Below the pieces are notes generated by a model. It was given only the letters and a program-made list of their open reading frames with translations, had not been told where the DNA came from and made no database searches. From positions 59,828,611-59,892,610 of the forward strand of contig CM070548.1 in NCBI GenBank assembly GCA_036346405.1: DNA of 64,000 nt, given 5' to 3'. The stretch comes from Phyllostachys edulis (Eukaryota; Streptophyta; Magnoliopsida; Poales; Poaceae). A program made the translations under genes and the position numbers. How positions within the stretch are numbered: the first letter of the stretch is position 1; every line of letters begins with the position of its first letter. This document shows positions 21,834 to 33,058 of this stretch, one piece after another.

Positions 21834-23484
21834 GAATTTTTTTAAAATAATATTAATTTAAAACATAATTACAAAAATATATCGTCTCTCCAAAAAATTA
21901 CAGAAATATGTTCGTCATGGGTTGAAATGGCGGCAGGACCTATCGCCATTCAACTGGCGGCGAGGACCTCTCTCTCCTTTCGCCGATCCGGCCACCTATC
22001 GCCAGTTGAAATAGCGATAGGTCCATGCCGCCATTTGAACTGGCGACAGGTTCCTATCGCCATTTGAAATGGCGACAGGAAGCAAGCCAAATTTGCCCCT
22101 TCTCTAGCTAGGTTTGCCGTCTTTTGATTTTTATACGTTTTTAACGGTGCAAAATCTGTTAGACTCGCAATAATATTTTTTTTGATCGTTGTATGTTGTT
22201 CTAGTGCGATGAATTTACGAAGAATTTTACGAGAAAGATTGAGATATGAGCGATTCGTAAGTAGAAAGGTAAGTGATATTGCGATGCGCCGGTGAATTAT
22301 CGCTTGCTCGTGTACATGAACCGCATATTATGTAAGGAAACAAATGTGAACTTGCCATTACTATGAAAACTACGATAATTACATAACATTGACAGAAACA
22401 TCATTCATAGCAAAACATCATAACACTTAATAGAACCGATATTACATAACATTGACCAAAACATGATAACACTTAATTAAAATGATAATTGAACATTGGC
22501 AATAACATGTTACTCTTCGTCAGTGTAATAACATAATTGAACATTGGTAATAACATTGGTCGCAGCCTCAACGTCCCTCGTGGACTGCCTCGAGTTGGGT
22601 GACTAGATGAGGTCCCACTGCGACGTCCGGATGGCGATGTCTCCTTCATCTTGAGGATTTCTCGTGGGACATTTCTTGAAGGTGTGCCCAGACTCACGCA
22701 AATAGAGCACTTCTTAAACGACGTCCGGTTTACTTCGTCCATGTCGTTCTCGATCTTGCCGTGCACAGCCGCCGTCAACTTTTCCTTGAGCCCATCAATG
22801 TTCGCGACCAGATTAGTTACTCCTGTCGGATGGCGGTGAAATGGCCAACCACAAGATAACCATATATCTCCGCGGTCGAGTTTGCATCACCGCCTCCTTG
22901 GTGAAATAAACAGAGAGGCCAGGATCTTTGCACCACCGTCGAACATGCGGCTATGACATGGGAGCAGGGCCTATCACGAAGAAGGGCATGTTGCAAGTGC
23001 ATGTGCAACTAGCGGCGTAACGTGCACTCATAGGTAACCCTCTCACGGTTAGTCCGTGGCATCCTTTATCCTGCACATCACCTCGAAGCGGCTCCTTGTG
23101 CCCATCTTGAATGCGGTCGTCTCACCCTTCTTGCTCTTCTCCTCCATGTACTTGGTGATCATGGCGAATCTGATGTCTGTCATTTGCCATGACGAGCGAT
23201 GCGACAAACTTAGCTAGAGAAGGGGCAAATTTGGCTTGCTTCCTGTCGCCATTTGAAATGGCGGCAGAACTGTCGCCGATTCAAATGGCGACGAGGACCT
23301 ATCGCCATTTCAATGGCGATAGGTGGGCTGACCGGCGGCGAGGAGGAGAGTCCCCCCAATAAGCTAGTTGAAATGGCGATAGGTCCTGTCGCCATTTCAA
23401 TGGCGACAGAACTGATTCTGTAATTTTTGGAGAGCGATATATTTTTGTAATTAGGTTTTAAAATAATATTATTTAAAAAAATTC
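21834..23484. mobile_element. MULE deletion derivative, 1651 bp
   Basis: AT-rich ends GAATTTTTTTAAAATAATAT and its inverted partner, with about 140 bp of terminal homology, are flanked by a perfect 10-bp direct repeat TATTACCACC (21824-21833, 23485-23494; 9 bp plus one base of chance or a 10-bp TSD). Both subterminal zones contain many copies of the palindrome TCGCCATTTGAAATGGCGA. The interior holds a remnant of transposase on the minus strand, so it arose by internal deletion of a coding MULE. Confidence 0.85.
22473..23210 (-). pseudogene. MULE transposase C-terminal remnant (SWIM and zinc knuckle)
   Basis: Minus-strand frames contain TKYMEEKSKKGETTAFKMGT (before the SWIM domain), RDRPCSHVIAACSTVV (the C-x-H half of a SWIM zinc finger; the first Cys pair is damaged), a YISPRRR/EIYGYLVVGHF-like block and VNRTSFKKCSICVSLGTPSR (a degenerate C-x2-C zinc knuckle). 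Order and spacing match the C-terminus of MULE transposases. The DDE catalytic domain is absent. Frames are broken; non-functional. Confidence 0.6.
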
Positions 23485-23494
23485 TATTACCACC

Positions 23495-24195
23495 AATATA
23501 GCCACCTGCCGTATTGCCACCGTGTGGCAGCGTCTCCCCGCCAACCACGTCGCCTATTACCATACGGCGTCGTGCAACAGCAGATTGCCGCATGATCGCT
23601 GTCGACGAACGCCACACGTCACTGCCATGTCGCTTGATTCTTGGTAGAAATTAGGGTTTAAGCCGATTAGGGTTTCGGTGGTGTTTGTAGAAATTTTAAA
23701 ATATAGTAAATTATTTCAAAAAATTATGAAATTTTATATAGAGCCTCCCGACACAATGTACTTGTTTGTGTAAATTTTTCATAATTTAATTCGTTCAGAT
23801 TTTTTCTCGCAATTTCATATAAGTGTACTGTTTGTACGAATTTGTAAATATAGAAAATGAGCTCCAAAAAGTATGAATTTTATTTTGAAGGCTCCTCACG
23901 CAGTGGACTTGATTGTGTAATATTTTTGACAATTTTATATTTGTTCTAGAATTATCTCGAAAATTTGGGATTTATGTCGCGAAAATTTGGATTTTAGGTC
24001 GCAAAATTAGGGTTTCATGATTTCATGTGACTTGGAATGTATGACAAAAAGCTGCATTGTAACTCCATTGGAGATGTTGATATACAATATAGCGCAGGAG
24101 TATACACATAACAACCAAAAAACACGTACAAATATAGCAAAACACAATATGAATACAAATATACCAAAACATAATCGCATAACACGGGACACAAT
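23495..24195. other. AT-rich non-coding flank
   Basis: Between the MULE derivative and the PMD C-terminal fragment. Contains three diverged copies of a word like TTGTGTAAATTTTTCATAATTT (near 23767, 23917) and GGGTTT stretches; no coding signal seen. It may be the 3' non-coding part of the PMD element. Confidence 0.35.
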
Positions 24196-24658
24196 ATGGC
24201 TCACTCGTTTGAGCCACTACCCTCTGCTCGTTGCGGCTGCGGCTGCCTCCATGTGCGCTTGGATGTTTTGCGTCGGGCGTGTCTCGTGGGATACGTGAGC
24301 CGGTCAGGAAAGCGTGTGTCGGCTCGAAGGGGATATGAAGACCGTTGAGTGGGCGGAGGTGGACTAGTCGGTTGAGTCTGGCCCAGTAGAGTCTGGTAAG
24401 CGTACATGTCGTCCTGATGAGGCATGCCGACCTGGGGGACACCTCCGAAGAATTCATGAGCGACAGACTCCATAAATTAACTTTCAGGGTACGATGCCTG
24501 CAACCCCGGTTGGGCGGATGAGCTCTGGCCTTGGACGTACGGTGGGACAGCAAATCCGGAGGAGCTCTGCCCTACGTACACTCCAAACCCTGTCTACCAT
24601 GGTTCAAACCCTGACGGTGTGTACTGCCCCCTGCAAGGAGCCGAAAACGCGTGTCGTC

Positions 24659-26213
24659 TGTTGGAAATATGCCCTAGAGGCAATCATAGAGATGATTATA
24701 TTTCATTATGTTCACAATATTTGATAATATGTTCCTTGAATGAATCATCACCATGAAGATTAACGAGTATGTGACTTGTTGGTGAAGCTCTTTTAACTTA
24801 TGATGATGTCGTTCTAAAAGTATCCACTGTCGAAAGTCACTTTGGTGGAACACTAGTGACTCTACGACTAGCACATGTATTGATTGATGACCATGTTTCA
24901 CGGTCATGGATATAAGGATATCGAATCAATAATGTGGACACGTGTTAGAGAACATGGTGTTGGATAAGACCCACCTTGAGACACTATTGAGATTGTTATG
25001 ATTCTATGTGTCGTTAGTTGGTCTCAAGCAATGATGATGTATAATCCTTAGACACGAGATCAAGATGGTTTCCTACATGTGTAATAGCACTCTTAGGGGT
25101 TGCCAAATGCTACTAAATGGCTCGTAGTTATAAAGGTAGCTTTGGGTATGCTATGAAACATGCGAGAGGATGTGACCGGTCGGATATGGGATTTGCCCTC
25201 CTAACATAACAGAGAGATATCTCCGGCCCTCGAAGTGGTCGGATAAAGAAAGTGCATGGCCATGCCCTTTGGTGGTCAAGAGTTCGACCACATAAGGTTA
25301 TCCGATACTCGATCGAAAAGCATTGAGCAGATCCATGGATGACACAACATCTCACAGGAGTTCAACCGGATATCGTGAGGCAAAGGGAGAATACATGAGT
25401 AGGTAAGTTAGTTCGACCGATTCTGATCGGTCGTATGGAGATACAAGCAAGTCGTGGGCGGTGAACATAATCCGCAGTGGTGAAACCAAGTCGTGAGGAG
25501 TTCTGAGTTGGTGCGTGATCAAATCTGAACTGGTGCATATAGAGATAGGACACGTCGTAAGTGATGAGGACACAGTGTCGTAGATCATATTGCATTAAGG
25601 TTCGTCCGATATAATTTGTGTGTATTCGGGAATCGTTATGTCTGCTAGGAACCGCTATTTACTCGTGGCGGAAAGGGTTTCAGAGTCACAACCGAACTAC
25701 ACATGAACCTAATGGGTCACACATTAGCGGTTGGAACAAACCAAGACGAATACGATTAAATGGCGTGTTTGGATAGGATCCGCCACGGGCCTATATAAGG
25801 AGATGCATGAGGTTTGTTGAAATTTGGGCGTGAGTTGCCCTACCAAACCCTAGCCGCCATCTTCTTGAAAGCCTCCCGTGCGATTTGGTGCTAGCACACC
25901 GCGTCGGTTGTTCCTTCCACGGGCGTGTGGATACCATAGAGGCGCTTCTCGTTGTTGCGCTTAGGGCGATCCGCGATCTTCGCAAGGAACTGCAGAGGTC
26001 TTTGGAGAGCGATCAACCAACGAGGACGCCGGACGATCGACTACGACCCGATTACATCGACGCAGCGCTCGTCGGACGGTTTGCTCCGACATTTCTTCCG
26101 CCGCTTCTGCTGGCGTCTAGTGGTAACGATCTGTGATCATCTTCTTGCTTGGCTTCGGTTTATGTGGTAGAAATTTTGATTTGTTGCTATCGTAGCCTAC
26201 CCGTATCCCAACA
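24659..26213 (+). repeat. 5' LTR of the copia element
   Basis: 1555 bp, TG...CA boundaries. A TATA-like box CTATATAAGG is at 25791-25800. Long stretches are identical to the 3' LTR, but the differences are dominated by short length changes rather than substitutions (see findings). Confidence 0.95.
25791..25800 (+). promoter_or_regulatory. LTR TATA box
   Basis: CTATATAAGG in the 5' LTR, with the matching copy at 32633-32642 in the 3' LTR; the expected start of the genomic RNA is some 30 bases downstream. Confidence 0.6.
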
Positions 26214-26214
26214 G

Positions 26215-26227
26215 TGGTATCAGAGCC
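26215..26227 (+). promoter_or_regulatory. tRNA-iMet primer-binding site
   Basis: TGGTATCAGAGCC, complementary to the 3' end of plant initiator methionine tRNA, lies one base after the 5' LTR: the reverse-transcription primer site. Confidence 0.93.
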
Positions 26228-27569
26228 ATCCTGCGTAGTTTTTGATCTGGATCGATCGCATATACTTGATATGTGGTAGTAGTAGATTGGATCTATTCTC
26301 GGTGCGTATCTGAAACCTAGGCCCCGATCGATTAGATCATCGAGTTTTCGATGGTAGTAGATGGGTATCGAGGAGGTACAAGTTAAGAGCACCGGATGAT
26401 TCACTCGACTTGTTTTTCGACTACCTTGCATAATACTCCTACGGTCGAATTCGCCATCGGAGTATGTCGCATTATGTGGTCGCATCAAAGGCGATGTCAG
26501 ATTGGCTCGGAATAGGGTTAATATGATTAATCGATGATTTCCAAAGCTCGAAACGTGAATAAGATTCATGTCTCGGAAAATTTTAAAGAGCGCCGCCCTC
26601 GACCGGCGCTACCTTTGAACCCCGCTAATCAAGGCTAAGCGGGATCGCTGCGTCAGCAGCTAATCGCATAGCGTTATAGGTAATATGTGTTCATGTCATC
26701 CGATAGAATTGGATTCTATCGTAACTTGTTTTTGCGAGGATTGATGTGAATAGTATGGCCCATTGTGTATGTGATGCATGTATGGATTTTCATGACTGCG
26801 TGTCATGTTGTGAGATAACCATCGAGCTACATATTATTATATAGCGATGCAGCGTCTTGACATGTGATGCTTGATATTATCCTATGTAATTCATTACTAG
26901 CTCTTAGGAGTAATTGCTTAGTAGATGAATGCGGTTGGAGAATTCAAGCATGGTGGTCGAAGACAGGAAGCATGTTGATGGAGATCGTCATGTTAAGGGC
27001 CATACTATTTCACAGTGATATGATTATCTGTGAATGTTTGTGTTTATTCCTGTCATGATATTAAGTCATGTTTTTCATTAGATGCTTTTAACATGATAAA
27101 ATTAAAATTCCTCACATAATGTTAAGTTAAAATTGATGCCCTCCAATAAGTCGCACCATCAAAAGTCTTGTATTTTAATGGTAGGTCTTGCTAAGCGGAA
27201 TGCCATTAACTTTCCTTGACTAGATGGGTTTGTGTCGGACACTTACGCATTGCATTGGTTTAACTTGACAAGGTCATCATAACAGTTATGGACCTTGGGG
27301 CATAGGGTTGGGTCTTAAAGCATAGAGATCTTGCCCAACAACAAGAGTCATATAGAGATATGATTAGCAAAGGGTTGCTTACGAATTCACTAATCTTCTA
27401 GCAAAGTGATGCCAAAGCTCACTAGTAGATTACCTGATTGTGGATCTTGAATCACTAAATGTCATAAGAGGGATATGGTATTTAGTGGGAGTATCTTTAT
27501 TAAATTGTTTAATAGAAGTTACTTTTCTTGAACATATGTCTTAGTTTTGCGTATTTTATGTTGTAGATC

Positions 27570-30500
27570 ATGGCACCAATCGCTGTACCAACATCCAGTT
27601 TTGCTTTACGTTCGATACTTGAAAAGGAAAAACTGAATGGAACAAATTTTGCGGATTGGTCCCGCAACCTAAGAATTGTTCTTAGGCAAGATAAAAAGGA
27701 ACATGTTCTAGAGGAACCAATTCCAGATGTGCTGCGATAATCTTCTTGCTACTCTTAAATCCGCTTATAAAAGGCATGTGATGAATCCTTGATGTTAGGC
27801 GTCTCATGCTTGCTGCGATGAACTCGCACCTTGAAGCAGTTTGAGAACATTGAGGCCTCACGATATGATCGTGGCGCCAAAGGCATGTTTGAGACACAAG
27901 CAAGAACCGAGAGATTTGAGATCTCAAAGAACTTGTTTGCGTGTAAGCTAGCCGAGGGTAGTCCGTGAGCCCACATGTGATCAAAATGGTTGGTTACACA
28001 CGAGCTTGGAAAAACTTGGTTTTCCACGAGTCAAGAGTTGGCTCTGATTTGATTCTTGCTTCGCTTCACGCAAGCTATGGTCAGCCCATTACGAACTTCC
28101 ATATGAATGGCTTAGACAAGAATCTCACCGAACTACATATGATGCTTAAGACCGCAGAGGACAAAGACATTAAGAAAAGCAACATCATGTGATGATGGTG
28201 CAAAAGAGTACAAGCTTCAAGAAGAAGGCTAAGACTTGGGTCAAGAAAAGGGCAAGGCTAAAGTTTGGATGAGATCCAAACCAACAAACCTAAACCCAAG
28301 ACTAAGTCCGCCCGACTCAAGAGAATGAATGCTTTTCTTGCAAAGAGCTAGGCCATTGGAAGAGGAACGCAAGAAATACCGGCCGATCCGAAAAAGAATG
28401 GTGGGACTAAACCTTCCACTTCGGTATTAATGTTATAGATGTTTTACTTGCTGATTCTTCCGTTAACTCATGGGTATTTGATCTGGCCTGTTGCTCATAT
28501 TTGCAATTCGATCAGAGTCTAACAAAGAATAGGAGAGTTGCAAGAGGCGAGATGGATCTTCGCGTCGGAATAAAGCAAAGGTTCTTTGCATTAGCCGTCG
28601 GGACTTTACCATTGGTTTTGCCTTGAGTTTATTATGGAATTAAATAATTGTTATTACGTTCCAGCCATGAGTAGAAACATTATCTCGGCCTCATGTTTGA
28701 TGGCGAGAGGTTATAAATTCATTATTGAGGACAATGGTTGTTCTATATTTTTGAATGATATGTTTTATGGCTATGCTCTGTTTTGAGCAGGTTGTTTATT
28801 TTAAATCTTGATGATGCACCCATCTTTAATATTAATGCAAAGAGGCTTGACCTAATAATATGAATTCCACTTTTATCCGGCATTGTCGTTTGGGTCACAT
28901 AAGTGAGAAGCATGAAGAAGCTCCATGATGATGGAATTCTAAACTCATTTGATTTGGAATCATTTGAAACATGCGAGTCTTGCCTACTCGGAAAATGACC
29001 AAGACACCTTTCATTTGGTCGGAATGAGAGGGCGTCGACTTGTTGGCACTCATACATACTGATGTGTGTGGACCAATGAGCACGATAGCTAGAGGTGGTT
29101 TTCAATACTTCATTACTTTCACCGATGACTATAGTAGATATGGATATATCTATTTAATGAGGCACAAGTCGGAATCCTTTGAAAAGTTCAAAGAGTTCCG
29201 AATGAGGTCTGAGAATCAACTTGGCAAGACAATCAAATCTTTGCGATCGATCGTGGAGGTGAATTTTGAGCCAGAATTTGGCAATCATTTGAAACAATGT
29301 GGAATTGTTCCTGACTTACACCACCGGTACTCCACAATGGAATGGGGTGTCCGAGCGGCATAATAGGACCTTGTTAGACATGGTTCGATCGATGATGAGC
29401 CAATCGATCTGCCATTGTATTTTTGGGGTTACGCTCTAGAAACAGTAGCTTTCACTTTAAATAGGGTACCATCTAAATCGAGAGATAAGACACCATATGA
29501 GATATGGACCGGAAGAGTCCTAGCTTGTCTTTTCTAAAGATTTGGGGATGTGATGTCTATGTTAAGCGTTTGACGTCGATAAACTCACACCTAAGTCGGA
29601 AAAATGCTTCTTTATAGGATATCCTAGGAAACCAAAGGATATTATTTCTACAACCAAGAGGAGAGCAAAGTGTTTGTTGCAGAAATGGTGTCTTTTGGAA
29701 AAAGAGTTTCTTTCCAAAAGCGATCGATGGGAGAAAGGTGCAACTCGAAGAAATTTGGGAAACATCTGAAAGTGTTTCAACTCCTACTGAACCTCTACAG
29801 GATGAACAAAATATTGTTGAACTCAGAGATGAGGCATCGACCCACGTAGATCTAAAAGGCCACGTCAAATGCCTATAAGGTATGGGCATGACGTATTATT
29901 ATTGAATAATGATGAGCCTAACACTTATAAGGAAGCGATGATGGACCCAGACTCGAGAAATGGCTTGGAGCCATGAAATCGAGATAGACTCCATGAGAGA
30001 CAACCAAGTTTGGAACTGGTCGATCCACTTGATGGCGTTAAAACCATTGAGTGCAAATGGATCTATAAGAAAAGATTGATATGGATGGAAATGTTCACAT
30101 TCATAAAGCTCGACTAGTCGCAAAGGTTTTCGACAAGTTCAAGGAGTTGACTACGATGAGACATTCTCACCGGTAGCGATGCTTAAATCTATACGGATCA
30201 TTCTAGCTATTCTGCATATTTCGACTATGAGATATGGCAAATGGACGTCAAAAGCGGCTTTCCTTAATGGAAACCTAAGTGAGGATGTGTACATGACACA
30301 ACTTTGAAGGTTTTGTTGATCCAAATAATGCTAGTAAAGTGTGCAAACTTGAAGTCCATTTATGGATTGAAGCAAGCATCTCGGAGTTGGAATATACGTT
30401 TTGATGAGGAGATCAAAAGATTTGGTTTCATTCAAAAACAAAGAAGAACCTTGTGTTTACATGAAGGTTAGTGGGAGCGCACTTGTAATTCTAATCTTAT

Positions 30501-31470
30501 ATGTGGATGACATATTATTGATTGGGAATGACATTCCTATCTTTGGAATCTGTTAAGGCATCATTGAAAAATAGTTTTTCTATGAAGGACCTAGGAGAGG
30601 CAAAGATATATCTTGGGAATAAAGATCTATAGAGATAGATCGAGAAGGCTAATTGGATTAAGCCAAAGTACTTATATTGACAAGGTGTTGATTCGGTTCA
30701 ACATGCAAAATGCCAAGAAAGGGTTCTTGCCTATGTCACATGGCATAAGTCTTAGCAAGAGTCGGTGTCCTTCGACTCTTGATGAGCGAGACCGCATGAA
30801 TGGTATTCCATATGCTTCACTATTGGATCTATCATATGCGCCATGATATGTACTCGACCGGATGTATCATATGCTCTAAGTGTTACGAGTAGATACCAAG
30901 TGATCCGGTGAAGGTCATTGGACAAATTGTGAAAAACATTCTTAAATACTTGAGAAGGACTAAGGATCGTTCCTAGTTTATGGCGGTGATGAAGAGCTGG
31001 TTGTAAATGGTTACACCGATGCAAGCTTCCAAACCGACAAAGATGATTATCGTTCGCAATCTGGTTTTGTATTCATTTTGAATGGAGGTGCGGTGAGCTG
31101 GAAAAGTTCCAAGCAAGAAACGGTGGTGATTCCACAACAGAGGTCGAGTACATTGCGACCGGAAGTCGCAAAAGAAGGTGTTTGGATAAGGAATTTTATT
31201 CTTTGAGTTGGGTATGGTTCCGAGTGCCTCAAGCCCAATGGATCTCTATTGTGACAACAATGGAGCCATTCTTGTGAGCTAGAGAGCCTAGATCCCATCA
31301 AGTCCAAGCACATACTCAGAGCGTTATCATCTCATTCATGAATTGGTGGATAGAGGAGATGTTAAGATATGCAAAGTTCATATGGATTTAAATGTTCTTG
31401 ATCCGTTGACAAAGCCTCTCACACACCAAAGCATGAGGCGCACACAAGAGCTATCGGTATTAGATACTTA
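27570..31470 (+). pseudogene. copia gag-pol, multiply frameshifted
   Basis: The likely start is ATG 27570 (MAPIAVPTSSFALRS, the usual start of this gag family). Segments recognisable in different frames are: gag UBN2-type region 27570-27900; a CCHC knuckle (ECFSCKE... near 28325); the protease region near 28460-28500; the integrase core near 29040-29200 (LALIHTDVCGPMS, FTDDYSRYGYIY); RT with the YVDD catalytic motif at 30500-30511; RNase H with a CDNNGA block near 31250. Frameshifts separate almost every pair. The internal region from 26228 to 27569 is untranslated leader. The element cannot make its own proteins as written; whether all breaks are biological is doubtful (see findings). Confidence 0.88.
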
Positions 31471-31500
31471 AATGATTGACTCTAGTGCAAGTGGGAGATC

Positions 31501-33058
31501 TGTTGGAAATATGCCCTAGAGGCAATCATAGAGATGATTATATTTCATTATGTTCACAATATTTGATAATATGTTCCTTGAATGAATCATCGATCATGAA
31601 GATTAACGAGTATGTGACTTGTTGGTGAAGCTCTTTTTAACTTATGATGATGTCGTTCTAAAAGTATCCACGGTCGAAAGTCACCGGTGGAACACTAGTG
31701 ACTCTCGACTACTAGCACATGTATTGATTGATGACCATGTTTCACGGTCATGGATATAAGGATATCGAATCAATAATGTGGACACGTGTTAGAGAACATG
31801 GTGTTGGATAAGACCCACCTTGAGACACTATTGAGATTGTTATGATTCTATGTGTCGTTAGTTGGTCTCAAGCAATGATGATGTATAATCCTTAGACACG
31901 AGATCGAGATGGTTTCCTACATGTGTAATAGCACTCTTAGGGGTTGCCAAACGCTACTAAATCGGGTAGTTATAAAGGTAGCTTTGGGTATGCTATGAAA
32001 CATGCGAGAGGATGTGATTTGGTGGGATATGGGATTTGCCCTCCTAACATAACAGAGAGATATCTTCGGCCCCTCAAGTGGTCGGATAAAGAAAGTGCAT
32101 GGCCATGCCCTTTGGTGGTCGAAGAGTTCGACCACATAAGGTTATCCGATACTCGATCGAGAAAGCATTGAGCAGACCCATGGATGACACAACATCTCAC
32201 CGGAGTTCAACCAAATATCGTGAGGCAAAGGGAGAATACATGAGTAGGTGCTTAGTTCGACCGATTCTGATTTGATGGTATGGAGATACAAGCAAGTCGT
32301 GGGCGGTCGAACGTAATCACAGTGGGTGAAACCAAGTCGTAAGGAGTTACGAGTTGGTCGTGATCAAATCTGACCGGTCGATAGAGATAGGACACGGTTG
32401 TAAGTGATGAGGACACAGTCGTAGATCATATTGCATTAAGGTTTGTCCGATATAATTTGTGTGTATTCGGAATCGTTATGTCTGCTAGGAACCGCTTCGA
32501 CTCGTGGCGGAAAGGGTTTCCAGTCACAACCGAACTACACATGAACCTAACGGGTCACACACTTAACGGGTTGGAACAAACCAAGACGAATCTGATTAAA
32601 TTCAGCGTGTTTGGATAGGATCCGCCACGGGCCTATATAAGGAGATGCATGAGGTCATTGGGGTTGGACGTGAGTTGCCCTACTGAAACCCTAGCCGCCA
32701 TCTTCTTGAAAGCCTCCCGTCGCGATTTGGTGCTAGCACACCGCGCACGGTTGTTCCTTCCTGGGCGTGTGGATACCATAGAGCGCTTCTCGTTGTTGCG
32801 CTTAAGGACGATCCGCGATCTTCGCAAGGAACCTGCAGAGGTCTTTGAAGGAGACGATCAACCAATGAGGATCTTTGGACGATCGACTACGACCAATTAC
32901 ATCGGCAGCGCTCTTCGTCGGACCAGTACCGCTCGACACTTCTTCCGCCGCCTCAAGGCGTCTAGTGGTAACGATCTGTGATCATCTTCTTGCTTGGCTT
33001 CTGGTTTACGTGGTAGAAATTTTGATTTGTTGCTATCGTAGCCTACCGTATCCCAACA
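31501..33058 (+). repeat. 3' LTR of the copia element
   Basis: 1558 bp, preceded by the purine-rich AAGTGGGAGATC (31489-31500), the polypurine tract for plus-strand priming. Boundaries TG...CA. Confidence 0.95.

Larger units (their letters stand above)
24659..33058 (+). mobile_element. Complete Ty1/copia LTR retrotransposon, 8400 bp
   Basis: Two LTRs of 1555 and 1558 bp start TGTTGGAAATATGCCCTAGA (as in the BARE/Angela group) and end CCCAACA; a perfect 5-bp duplication TCGTC flanks the element (24654-24658, 33059-33063). The 5' LTR is followed by an initiator-Met primer-binding site and the 3' LTR is preceded by a purine-rich tract. The internal order gag, protease, integrase, RT, RNase H marks it as copia. 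The coding part is broken by many small indels. It is inserted in the PMD pseudogene on the opposite strand. Confidence 0.96.
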
